This document shows, piece by piece, positions 18,761-25,765 of a DNA stretch of 58,550 nucleotides. This DNA is from Sinomicrobium pectinilyticum (GTDB taxonomy: Bacteria; Bacteroidota; Bacteroidia; Flavobacteriales; Flavobacteriaceae), in the NCBI RefSeq assembly GCF_003725735.1, contig NZ_RJTM01000071.1:1-58550 (forward strand). Reading direction: 5' to 3'. The position numbers and the translations under genes were made by a program. Each line of letters begins with the position of its first letter. Within the stretch, counting starts at the first letter, position 1. Under the pieces are notes generated by a model that worked only from the letters and a program-made list of their open reading frames with translations, made no database searches and was not told the DNA's origin.

Positions 18761-19408
18761 ATGAAAACTGCCAAAAACGTCATTTTCCTCCTTTTGGTCC
18801 TGCAATTCTGCTCCATTTTCGGTCAAAGTCTATCCGAAAGAACAATTGTGGTCATAGATCCCGGGCATGGCGGAATGGATTCCGGGGGCTTAGGTATAAA
18901 TGGAATGATGGAAAAGGATATTGTACTGCAAGTGGCCTATGAGATGGTCAACCTGAACGAGGTATTTTTTAATGACAAGATGGATATCTATCTGACCCGG
19001 TACAGGGATACTTTGGTGTCCCTTTCGGACAGGGCCAAATTGGCCAAAGGGCTTAAAGCAGACCTGTTCATCTCCCTGCACTGCAACCGTTCCATTAATC
19101 CCAATGCCAGCGGGGTGGAAGTGTATGCTTATCAAGGAAAAAACCCTATCTCAAATACTTCGGTTTGGTTGGGCTATGGACTGCAAAAGGAACTGAACGG
19201 GAAATTGGGGTTTAAGAGCCGTGGGGTAAAGTTTGCCGATTTTCAGGTGCTGCGGGAAACTGCGAGGGTATGTCCGGCAGTGTTGGTGGAACTGGGGTTC
19301 TTGTCCCATGGGGATGAAGCCGAATATTTGTTGGAATGGAAGAGTACCAGGGCTTTGGCCTTGACGATTTTAATTGGGGTCGAGGATTATTGTGCAATAT
19401 CAAACTAA
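18761..19408 (+). CDS. exported N-acetylmuramoyl-L-alanine amidase
   Basis: A 215-residue Amidase_3 (AmiC-like) zinc enzyme with a signal peptide. Its metal ligands appear in VIDPGHGGMDSG (His), the following Glu (MMEKD) and SLHCNRS (His), with a C-terminal catalytic Glu in VLVELGFLSH. It cuts the amide bond between MurNAc and the peptide stem. Placed next to the transfer operon on the opposite strand, it probably opens the cell wall for the conjugation channel, the role VirB1-type enzymes have elsewhere. Confidence 0.9.
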   Translation: MKTAKNVIFLLLVLQFCSIFGQSLSERTIVVIDPGHGGMDSGGLGINGMMEKDIVLQVAYEMVNLNEVFFNDKMDIYLTRYRDTLVSLSDRAKLAKGLKADLFISLHCNRSINPNASGVEVYAYQGKNPISNTSVWLGYGLQKELNGKLGFKSRGVKFADFQVLRETARVCPAVLVELGFLSHGDEAEYLLEWKSTRALALTILIGVEDYCAISN

Positions 19409-19630
19409 TATTCGGAAGTTATAACAGAACGTTGTTTAGCATATAAGGTATTGTTATGTTCCTTTTGATACCTATGATCTTATCTGGTCGAGAACAAGGC
19501 AATGGCAATCAGCTATTGCCAAAACCATAGGGTTTTCCTACCCATTGTCCAATAATATGACCCATGGTAGATTTTTCTACCCAAAAACATAAATAATTCA
19601 TTATGTTGGTCTTGCAAATTTGAAAGCACC

Positions 19631-19897
19631 ATGGCAACGGAAGAAAGCAGGTATGTATTCTGTGCGGGTGAAGAAGCCATCGGTCTCTTCCGGAGGTCAG
19701 TGGATTCTTTGACCGGATCGACATGTTCGGAATATATGGTATATGATCTCCGGTCCACCAATCAGGGCGATCGGGATGATATGCAACAGTGGGAAGTCAA
19801 CTTGGAAATTGAGGAGGCCACCTATAGGACGCTCCATCTGGACCTTTGTAAAAAACACCGGACTGAAATTCGAAAAAGAAGAAGGATCGTATCGTAA
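19631..19897 (+). CDS. hypothetical 88-residue protein, possibly frameshifted
   Basis: An unrecognised small acidic protein with a basic tail. Near 19848 the frame shifted by +1 continues with a more protein-like sequence (FVKNTGLKFEKEEGSYR) in place of the arginine-rich tail. The gene may therefore have lost a base and once been longer. No family can be named. Confidence 0.4.
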   Translation: MATEESRYVFCAGEEAIGLFRRSVDSLTGSTCSEYMVYDLRSTNQGDRDDMQQWEVNLEIEEATYRTLHLDLCKKHRTEIRKRRRIVS

Positions 19898-19990
19898 AGG
19901 GGGGAGGACGATTCCCTGTAATGAATTTGTCCACGACGATTGTTCTGTTAGCTTAAAATGGCTGCTACCGATAACTACATTACAATTTAA

Positions 19991-20914
19991 TCAAAACATT
20001 TTTAATCTGTTTTCCAGTAAGTTGAAATACTTCTCTTTCATTTCCTCTGAAAGGAAAGAAATATCTATCAACTCCTTCCATTTTGGTACTGCTCTTTGCA
20101 TCTGCTCCAGAATCACTGCGATTGTTTTGTCGTTCAACTTCAATCGCTCTTTCGCATAGTAGTCTGTAAAGTCAGAAGCTTTCAGATTACTTTTCTTTCC
20201 TTTAAGTGTCAAAGCAATTTCCTCCTCGGGATTCTTTATGGCAATTGAAGAGTTCAATAGATCGTAGGTTGGAGTTAAAGTTATTTTACCGTTTTTGGTG
20301 ATCAGGGAAAAGTTCTTTAAATGCATGTCCTCGTTGCCGGTCACATAACAGAAAATGACCCGTTTGAAAAAATCCGCCTTTTCAATAGCGGGAAATGAGC
20401 AATATTCTTCAATCACCGGAACCAGTTTTTCCATGGTAAACCGGTATTTTGTATCCCTTGTATTTCCGGTCAATTGCGCAAAATCTTCCGTGGCATATTT
20501 TTTACCCTTACCGTAGCGGTCAAAGCGCTTTACAAAATACGACAGACTCCCATCCTTGGCATATACCATCCCATGAAAGGGTACATCCAGGCCAAATACC
20601 TTGGCCATGCGCATGGTCAAATCTTCATTTTCCGGCAATTGTGGAAATAGATCGTTTTGAGGCTTTATGATATAGGTCCCAAATTGGTCCACAATTTTAA
20701 ATTCCTGACCGACTACGGAAACCGCTGCACTCAATTTTGGTTGTACCCCTTGTATGGATAGCTTCTTTGCCCTGTTTACCGCTTCTTGTCTCAATTCAGC
20801 AGCGGTAAAGGGCAAGTCATTTAAATGGTCTAACCTTGGTGAGATCATTTTAAGTCCTCGCTCGCTATATTTAGCAGTACCGCATAATTCGTATGTGATG
20901 GGACATCTATTCAT
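19991..20914 (-). CDS. hipT: HipT-like serine/threonine kinase toxin (HipA C-terminal part)
   Basis: A 307-residue HipA-type kinase that lacks the N-subdomain 1, which is encoded separately upstream. Visible residues are the Gly-rich loop serine motif S53-I-Q-G-V-Q, the ATP-binding Lys84 (YIIKP), the catalytic-loop D196 and N201 (GNEDMHLKN) and the metal-binding D218 (PTYDLLN). HipT of enteropathogenic E. coli phosphorylates tryptophanyl-tRNA synthetase; the target here is unknown. The start overlaps the hipS-like gene by 8 bp. It is the last gene of a hipB-hipS-hipT operon. Confidence 0.88.
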   Translation of the reverse strand: MNRCPITYELCGTAKYSERGLKMISPRLDHLNDLPFTAAELRQEAVNRAKKLSIQGVQPKLSAAVSVVGQEFKIVDQFGTYIIKPQNDLFPQLPENEDLTMRMAKVFGLDVPFHGMVYAKDGSLSYFVKRFDRYGKGKKYATEDFAQLTGNTRDTKYRFTMEKLVPVIEEYCSFPAIEKADFFKRVIFCYVTGNEDMHLKNFSLITKNGKITLTPTYDLLNSSIAIKNPEEEIALTLKGKKSNLKASDFTDYYAKERLKLNDKTIAVILEQMQRAVPKWKELIDISFLSEEMKEKYFNLLENRLKMF

Positions 20915-21221
20915 CTTCCGCAGGTTTAACCGTTACCGCACCTACCAGATCGGCTCCCGTTGCCACCAATTGGGAGAAATAATCCTTCTGGTCAATTTTG
21001 GCAATCCTAAGCAATCCCTCCAACATGATACCTTCAGGTAACACACCTTCAAAAAAGGGTGGGAATGATGTATATCTGTATTTTTTCTGACCAACGGGCA
21101 TTGTCAATGAAATGGCTTCTCCCTCGTAGTGATCATCGTATTCAAAATGATATTCGGTAGGGGAAACCTCTGTCAGCACGCCTGCTCTTTTTCCGTGAAC
21201 ATATACAATCGCCTTTCTCAT
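20907..21221 (-). CDS. hipS: HipS-like protein (HipA N-subdomain 1)
   Basis: A 104-residue protein equal to the first subdomain of HipA (VYVHGKRAGVLTE, then FFEGVLPEG). In HipBST systems this separate piece is the antitoxin that inhibits the kinase. It lies 1 bp from the HipB-like gene and overlaps the kinase gene by 8 bp, so the proteins are made together. That it neutralises the kinase here is inferred from the E. coli system. Confidence 0.85.
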   Translation of the reverse strand: MRKAIVYVHGKRAGVLTEVSPTEYHFEYDDHYEGEAISLTMPVGQKKYRYTSFPPFFEGVLPEGIMLEGLLRIAKIDQKDYFSQLVATGADLVGAVTVKPAEDE

Positions 21222-21222
21222 A

Positions 21223-21432
21223 TTATTTGGTCAATGGACTTTTAAATTCCACTTTAATGTTCAAAACCCGGAGCACTGCTAGAAGATTGTTCCAACGAAC
21301 GGTTTCCTTATTTTTTTCAATATCAAAAACGGTGGTTTTTCCAACTCCGGCCAGGTTGGCCAATTCAAGTTGTGTAAGCCCTGCTTTTTTTCGATGATCT
21401 TTTACCATAGGTCCTAATTCGAAATCATTCAT
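21223..21432 (-). CDS. hipB: HipB-like HTH (Xre) regulator
   Basis: A 69-residue DNA-binding protein with a helix-turn-helix at about 13-60 (AGLTQLELANLAGVGKTTVFDIE). As first gene of the three-gene operon it should repress its own promoter. Two matching palindromes, one of them only 2 bp upstream of the start codon, are likely operators. Confidence 0.88.
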   Translation of the reverse strand: MNDFELGPMVKDHRKKAGLTQLELANLAGVGKTTVFDIEKNKETVRWNNLLAVLRVLNIKVEFKSPLTK

Positions 21433-21434
21433 AA

Positions 21435-21526
21435 TTTACTGTTTAGGCAGTAAAAATACGTAATTTAATATTGAGAATGTATATAATTTGCAAAAACATT
21501 CTTTTTTTACTGTTATAGCGGTAAAA
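21435..21526 (-). promoter_or_regulatory. pair of putative HipB operators
   Basis: Site 1 (21435-21454) is TTTACTG-N6-CAGTAAA; site 2 (21505-21526) is TTTTACTG-N6-CGGTAAAA with one mismatch. Both have the same 6-bp spacer and their centres are 71 bp apart. Site 1 covers the ribosome-binding region of the HipB-like gene. The layout fits cooperative autorepression. Confidence 0.65.
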
Positions 21527-21664
21527 TTAAAGGTCAGAGAGCAGAAGATTGAGGGATAGGCAATTTTAAACCTATAATTACCGGCATAGCGGGAAAAATA
21601 GCAAATTCAAAATAATAGTAATGATGATCTTTTACTATTGTGTATCTAATGCCATGAGATAGCG

Positions 21665-21985
21665 TTATCTTCTTGGAAGCATGGTAAAACTCCTATCCAC
21701 GGGTTGGTACCGGTAAGTACCTCCGTCCATAATCCTGATGATCCTGTATCTGGTGGAGTCGTCAATTTCCCCGATGGAATTGGCATAGTAGAGTTTTACA
21801 TAGACTTTGGGATTGTTGAAATAGGGCGGGTTTCCCCGAAGGCCATCGCCTTCCCGGATGCCTACGATAAAGAGTACCTGTCCGATGGATTGCCAGGTGC
21901 TTTCCCGCAGGTAAAAGCCATACTTTTTGCCGTTCCGATAATATTGTTCGTAGATGTTCAATAATCCATTTCTGTCCATGGTCAT
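21665..21985 (-). CDS. hypothetical protein at the end of the xis operon
   Basis: A 106-residue protein of no recognised family, soluble and beta-rich in appearance. It begins within the last codons of the DnaC-like gene (4-bp overlap) and is therefore translated with it, which suggests a role in the same replication or excision process. Confidence 0.7.
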   Translation of the reverse strand: MTMDRNGLLNIYEQYYRNGKKYGFYLRESTWQSIGQVLFIVGIREGDGLRGNPPYFNNPKVYVKLYYANSIGEIDDSTRYRIIRIMDGGTYRYQPVDRSFTMLPRR

Positions 21986-22644
21986 TTTCTTTTATCCTTG
22001 GTCTTTGCACTGAAGGCCACCAGGTTGAAGAGCTCCCGCATCCTGCTCCGTACCCGGTTGCCGTAACGCTCTTCCAGTTCCTCCGCATTGAGGTTGGAAG
22101 TGGCATGTGTCCTCACCTTGTGCTTTATAAAGAGTTCATATCGGGAGAGCAATATTTCACCGATGACATTGCAGTCCTTGCCGAAATGCCGTCCGGTGGG
22201 TTCCACTCCCAGGTCGTCCAGGCAATAGAACCTACGGTCGCCATAATGCTCGATGACGGTATATCCGATGTTGTTGAATCCAAACACGATGTTCCGTGTG
22301 GGGATGACCTCATAGGGCCGTTTGTGGGGCACCATGTGCCGGAGCAGGCGCATCAGTGAAGTTTTGCCGCAGCCCACCGGTCCCGTGAGCAGGAGCCCTT
22401 TGTTGGTGTCGATCCCGAATTTGTCACAGACACCCCTGTCCCCGATAAAGTAGGAGCATAGCTTAAATAGGATTTCCCGGTCTTCCTCGTGGATCTTGAA
22501 GTTCCTGCCGAACAGGAGTTTTCCCTTGGCATCCAGGTAAATGAGCATCTTGTCAAAGTCGTATTGGATACATTTCCCCTTAAGTGTTCCAAGGGGGTAT
22601 TGTACAGCGCCTTCGATGATGATATGTGGGTTCTTGTTGCTCAT
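21982..22644 (-). CDS. DnaC-like ATPase (putative helicase loader)
   Basis: A 220-residue AAA+ ATPase with Walker A GPVGCGKT (88-95) and Walker B CLDDLG (about 140-145), similar to DnaC/DnaA-related helicase loaders. It overlaps the initiator-like gene upstream by 4 bp and the hypothetical gene downstream by 4 bp. The likely role is loading the host helicase at an origin on the excised circular element. IstB-type transposition helpers share the fold, but no transposase is present. Confidence 0.82.
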   Translation of the reverse strand: MSNKNPHIIIEGAVQYPLGTLKGKCIQYDFDKMLIYLDAKGKLLFGRNFKIHEEDREILFKLCSYFIGDRGVCDKFGIDTNKGLLLTGPVGCGKTSLMRLLRHMVPHKRPYEVIPTRNIVFGFNNIGYTVIEHYGDRRFYCLDDLGVEPTGRHFGKDCNVIGEILLSRYELFIKHKVRTHATSNLNAEELEERYGNRVRSRMRELFNLVAFSAKTKDKRK

Positions 22645-23183
22645 AGGGGATCGTCGTAGGTTTTATCGGAATTGGTTCCCAGGTTGTCCGGATATGGGAC
22701 ACTTGACCCCGGTTTGCCATTTATTTTCGAGCCATTGAAGTGTCTTTTTTTAAAGAACGGCGGTTTGTTGTGGTTTGTTTTGTTTTCTATAGTTTGAATA
22801 TGTTTTATTATAGGTACCACTGCTTGTCCATTGCTTGTCCCGATTTTGGTACGGCTTAGGTCCACTACTTGTCCAGTACTTGTCCCAAAATCGAACATCT
22901 TGATGCGACTCCCCTTGAAGGGATTATGTGAGGGCGTGTACAGAATATAGTCCCAATGGCTCAGTTCCTTGATGCAGCGGTGGTATGTGGACTTGGAACC
23001 GATCTTGGCAAGTTCCATCACTTCCTCCCTATTGATGTAAAACCCGTCCTTAAAGAAATTGATGTTCCACAATTGGAACAGGGCCACATAGAGACTGATA
23101 TGGGTGGGGTTCAGCCGGCTGTCCCTGGCAAACTGTTCAAATACCCCGTTCAGATGTTTGATATAGTTGATGTCCTCCATCAA
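22641..23183 (-). CDS. putative replication initiator (winged-helix N-domain)
   Basis: A 180-residue protein. Residues 1-95 look like the winged-helix domain of phage replisome-organiser proteins (NREEVMELAKIGSKSTYHRC). The middle and C-terminal part is low-complexity and basic. DNA encoding residues 100-120 carries four phased repeats, followed by an AT-rich tract, which would place the origin inside the gene as in lambda O. Overlaps of 4 bp with xis and with the DnaC-like gene show translational coupling. The function is inference; a plain transcription regulator is the alternative. Confidence 0.65.
   Translation of the reverse strand: MMEDINYIKHLNGVFEQFARDSRLNPTHISLYVALFQLWNINFFKDGFYINREEVMELAKIGSKSTYHRCIKELSHWDYILYTPSHNPFKGSRIKMFDFGTSTGQVVDLSRTKIGTSNGQAVVPIIKHIQTIENKTNHNKPPFFKKRHFNGSKINGKPGSSVPYPDNLGTNSDKTYDDPL
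22741..22812. other. AT-rich tract, candidate DNA unwinding element
   Basis: A T/G-skewed, AT-rich stretch inside the initiator-like gene, beginning 10 bp from the repeats on one side. Its position beside the repeats matches the unwinding region of iteron-type origins. Confidence 0.45.
22823..22885. repeat. four phased CTTGTCC repeats (iteron-like)
   Basis: CTTGTCC occurs at 22823-22829, 22834-22840, 22868-22874 and 22879-22885. Within each pair the period is 11 bp (one helical turn) and the pairs are 45 bp apart, with the fuller unit GGGACAAG-N4-GGACAAG on the coding strand. The repeats are inside the putative initiator gene. Confidence 0.75.
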
Positions 23184-23458
23184 AACGTGTTGGCTACCTT
23201 GTTGTTTTCCATCAATTGTGCTATATCTTCATAATCGTAATAGAGCGTTCCCCCGACCTTGGTATAGGGAAGGGTACCGTTGATCCTCAAATTCTGGAGG
23301 GTTCCGGACGATATGCCCAACAGCTTCATGACTTCCGGTGATTTGAGCCATTTTTTGAGGGGATGGCCGTTGTGGTTTTGCAATAGTTGCTTGATGTCGT
23401 CCAGGAGTTCCAGTTTGAATTCCATCAGGTCTTCTGTAGTAACGATCGATGCTCCCAT
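23180..23458 (-). CDS. xis: excisionase-type winged HTH protein (Xis)
   Basis: A 92-residue protein with a MerR-like winged helix at about 37-85 (LKSPEVMKLLGISSGTLQNLR), the fold of the small Xis proteins of CTnDOT-like elements that steer the integrase to excision. It heads the four-gene xis operon. The upstream region has a poor -7 box, consistent with a promoter that needs an activator, as RteC is in CTnDOT. Confidence 0.85.
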   Translation of the reverse strand: MGASIVTTEDLMEFKLELLDDIKQLLQNHNGHPLKKWLKSPEVMKLLGISSGTLQNLRINGTLPYTKVGGTLYYDYEDIAQLMENNKVANTF

Positions 23459-23580
23459 AATAAAACGGTTTTGTGATAAGGGACCACTGCTGTACTGTCA
23501 CCTACTTTGGTGGCCCCTCAGCTGATTTGACTTTCGTTGTACAAACTTGATGGGATTTGTTGGATTTTTTTCCCAAGACG

Positions 23581-23602
23581 TACCCAAGTTGGGTGTTTTT
23601 TT
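23581..23602. promoter_or_regulatory. ACCCAAGTTGGGT palindrome upstream of xis, putative RteC site
   Basis: The palindrome at 23582-23594 with a following T-run is identical over 22 bp to 23721-23742 next to the rteC stop. This copy sits about 125 bp upstream of the xis start and has no extended stem, so it may be an activator site. Confidence 0.45.
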
Positions 23603-23703
23603 TCGCCCATTTTATGGGTACCCTTTTTGATGTTTTTTGCCCAAAGGGATAGTCACGTACCGTCCCAAAACACATCAAAAAATATGGTACACGGCCTATT
23701 TGT

Positions 23704-23742
23704 AAAAAACACCCAAGATGTACCCAAGTTGGGTGTTTTTTT
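23704..23742 (-). terminator. terminator of rteC
   Basis: A 13-bp stem (AAAAAACACCCAA 23704-23716, TTGGGTGTTTTTT 23729-23741) with a 12-nt loop, bidirectional in form. It lies directly at the rteC stop codon. Confidence 0.7.
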
Positions 23743-24586
23743 AGCCGTCCAGTTCCTGCATTTTTTGCAATAGGGAAGCCTTGAGAAGGTCCAGAAATTT
23801 GGTCGGATTGATCTTGCGGGAACGTATCTCCAGGAAGCTGTGGTAATAGTCCCCCAGGTCGATATTGAAGAGCTGTTCGAAGGCATAGGCCAGTTCCTTG
23901 ATGTCCACCTTTCCGTGATTGACGACCGCGGAACTGTGCAGGGAGTAGATCATTTCGATTAGATCGACCTTGTTGCCCGTCCAAAAGAATTTGGTGGTCT
24001 TGTCAAAGGGATTGTGTTGTGGTTCCATGCCGTTATAGTTTTCCAGTTTGTCAATTTCTGATTTCAGGTGGACGATAAGCATATCGTAAGCCAGAATGGT
24101 GGCCACGGTATTGTCGTGGCTGGTAGAGAATTCTTCATCGGAGAAGCAAAAATGGGTATCCAGGCCAAGGCGGACATCCGTCTTACCACGGAGGAAGTAC
24201 TGCTGGTCCAAATAGGTGCTGTTACGGCGATAATAGTGATAGAATTCCAGGTTGTCGTGAAAATAGTCCTGCAACTTTCGGATATGGTTATAGAAGTATT
24301 TGACCTGGGACTTGTTGCTTCCCCTGGGACGTTTGCTTACTATATTGAAGAGTTTGGCGTAATAGATCAATTTACTGCACAGCCGGGGTTTTATTTTTTT
24401 GAAAAAGGTAATTTCGTCCGAATTGGAAGCAAAAGGGTTTTCCAATACCTGTTTTCTCATGTTCCGCATGGCCAACCGGGAATACCGTATTCCTTTTTCG
24501 GCCTTTTCCAGCACATCTTCCGTTTCCTGTTCCAAAAGGTCCAGATCCTCATTGAGCTTTTGCAATATGTATTTATGGGCGTCCAT
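23741..24586 (-). CDS. rteC: RteC-like regulator of excision
   Basis: A 281-residue protein with the RteC family layout: an N-terminal helical region and a C-terminal winged-helix-like part (YSLHSSAVVN and KELAYAFEQLF motifs). RteC of CTnDOT activates the xis operon promoter by binding an inverted repeat upstream. The same role is likely, since the xis operon follows on the same strand 282 bp further on. The upstream regulator is an AraC protein instead of the RteAB two-component pair. Confidence 0.88.
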   Translation of the reverse strand: MDAHKYILQKLNEDLDLLEQETEDVLEKAEKGIRYSRLAMRNMRKQVLENPFASNSDEITFFKKIKPRLCSKLIYYAKLFNIVSKRPRGSNKSQVKYFYNHIRKLQDYFHDNLEFYHYYRRNSTYLDQQYFLRGKTDVRLGLDTHFCFSDEEFSTSHDNTVATILAYDMLIVHLKSEIDKLENYNGMEPQHNPFDKTTKFFWTGNKVDLIEMIYSLHSSAVVNHGKVDIKELAYAFEQLFNIDLGDYYHSFLEIRSRKINPTKFLDLLKASLLQKMQELDG

Positions 24587-24614
24587 TTTTCATTACGATT
24601 TAAAGGCCCCATAG

Positions 24615-25451
24615 CTATTTCTCCCGTAATGCCCATTGTTGGTAATCCGATGGCGTAAGGGAGGTATGCTTTTTGAAAAAAAAGCTGAAATGTGATGATG
24701 TCTTGAAACCCAATACATTCCAGATCCTGGTAATGGAGCTTTTTTTCCGTAGCATTTTCAGGGAGGCAACGACTAAACGTTCCTCAATACATTGTTTTGC
24801 CGTTTTACCCGTGATGTCCCGGACCACTTTGGTCAGGTAATCCGGGCTCACCGAAAGGGCGTCCGCATAGAAATGCACGGCATGGTACCTTCTGAAATGG
24901 GTTTCGAGCACCTGTAAGAACTTAAAGGCAAGGACTTGGGTATGTTGCCATTCATAAAGGGTTTCCGGGACATATTTCATATGGATTTCCCACAGTTCCT
25001 GCAAAAAGGACCGAATCTCCCGGTGCCATTGATTGCTATACCGTGAATTGTGATGCAAGGCCTCCAAAAACCTGAGCCGTTGAAGCAGCAGGGTGGCATC
25101 CATGGCGTTCAAGGAAATCTTCGAAAATCCCAGGTTTTCCAGAAAACAGAGCAAAGCCGGGGTGTTCCGGAACAATCCTTTTCCATAAACGTGGTCAGGG
25201 TTCAGGGACAATGCCCATAGGGCAGTCGTATGTTTACTGATTTGTACCTTTTTGGGCAGGATACCGGCCAACAGGCAAAGATCCCTGGAATTAAGGGTGA
25301 CCCTGTCCCTATCGTTTTCGATGTCCAGGCAGCCATTGTCCACTAGTAAAAGGATAAAACGGTTTTCCTCCAGTATGCTTTTCAGCTTCCGGATGGGGTC
25401 CTTAAGGTCTATATGAACAACGGAATAGGGACGGGGTAGTGCCTTTTCCAT
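24615..25451 (-). CDS. AraC-family transcription regulator next to rteC
   Basis: A 278-residue protein with a C-terminal double HTH of the AraC type (about 185-275; FKTSSHFSFFFKKHTSLTPSDYQ region) and an N-terminal domain without a clear ligand-binding cupin. It ends 28 bp before the rteC start and probably shares its transcript, so it may control rteC expression. Confidence 0.82.
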   Translation of the reverse strand: MEKALPRPYSVVHIDLKDPIRKLKSILEENRFILLLVDNGCLDIENDRDRVTLNSRDLCLLAGILPKKVQISKHTTALWALSLNPDHVYGKGLFRNTPALLCFLENLGFSKISLNAMDATLLLQRLRFLEALHHNSRYSNQWHREIRSFLQELWEIHMKYVPETLYEWQHTQVLAFKFLQVLETHFRRYHAVHFYADALSVSPDYLTKVVRDITGKTAKQCIEERLVVASLKMLRKKSSITRIWNVLGFKTSSHFSFFFKKHTSLTPSDYQQWALREK

Positions 25452-25495
25452 AACGGTTGATGGGTCAGATTTGGGATGTTGGATTGTTGGTTTGG

Positions 25496-25765
25496 TTACC
25501 GTGAAAGCCGGGCCATCAGGCAGATGAACAGGAGCAGCATGTTAGCCAGGCTGTTCAAATACAATGGGATGGCAAGGTTCCTCGGGGATTGGCTTTTCAT
25601 GGAATTATCGGGTAGGTACTTGATAATCTCATGATAACCATACAGGTCAAAGACAAAATAAAGGTTGACCAGGTTACAACAGATGACCGCTGCCAGGAGG
25701 ATATTGAGCAGCCTGTTCCCCAATTTTACATAGGGTTCGGTGTAAAACCTGTCAAAAAGGCTCAT
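25496..25765 (-). CDS. small two-helix membrane protein
   Basis: An 89-residue protein of no recognised family with two membrane segments (about 18-40 and 66-85) and a basic C-end. Its start lies inside the end of the lipoprotein gene (14-bp overlap), so the pair is co-translated. Function unknown. Confidence 0.65.
   Translation of the reverse strand: MSLFDRFYTEPYVKLGNRLLNILLAAVICCNLVNLYFVFDLYGYHEIIKYLPDNSMKSQSPRNLAIPLYLNSLANMLLLFICLMARLSR

Noticed and set aside
18644-18826. 60-residue open frame on the minus strand
   Set aside because: It overlaps the start of the amidase gene and lacks any family signal.
21982-22644. IstB-type transposition helper
   Set aside because: The P-loop ATPase would fit IstB, but no IstA-like transposase or terminal repeats are nearby and the operon context is xis plus initiator.
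22823-22885. CRISPR-like interpretation of the repeats
   Set aside because: Units are 7 bp, lie inside a gene and have no spacer structure; no CRISPR array or cas gene was seen in the window.
23502-23984. 160-residue open frame on the minus strand
   Set aside because: It overlaps the 3' end of rteC and runs through the repeat and terminator region, so it is not coding.
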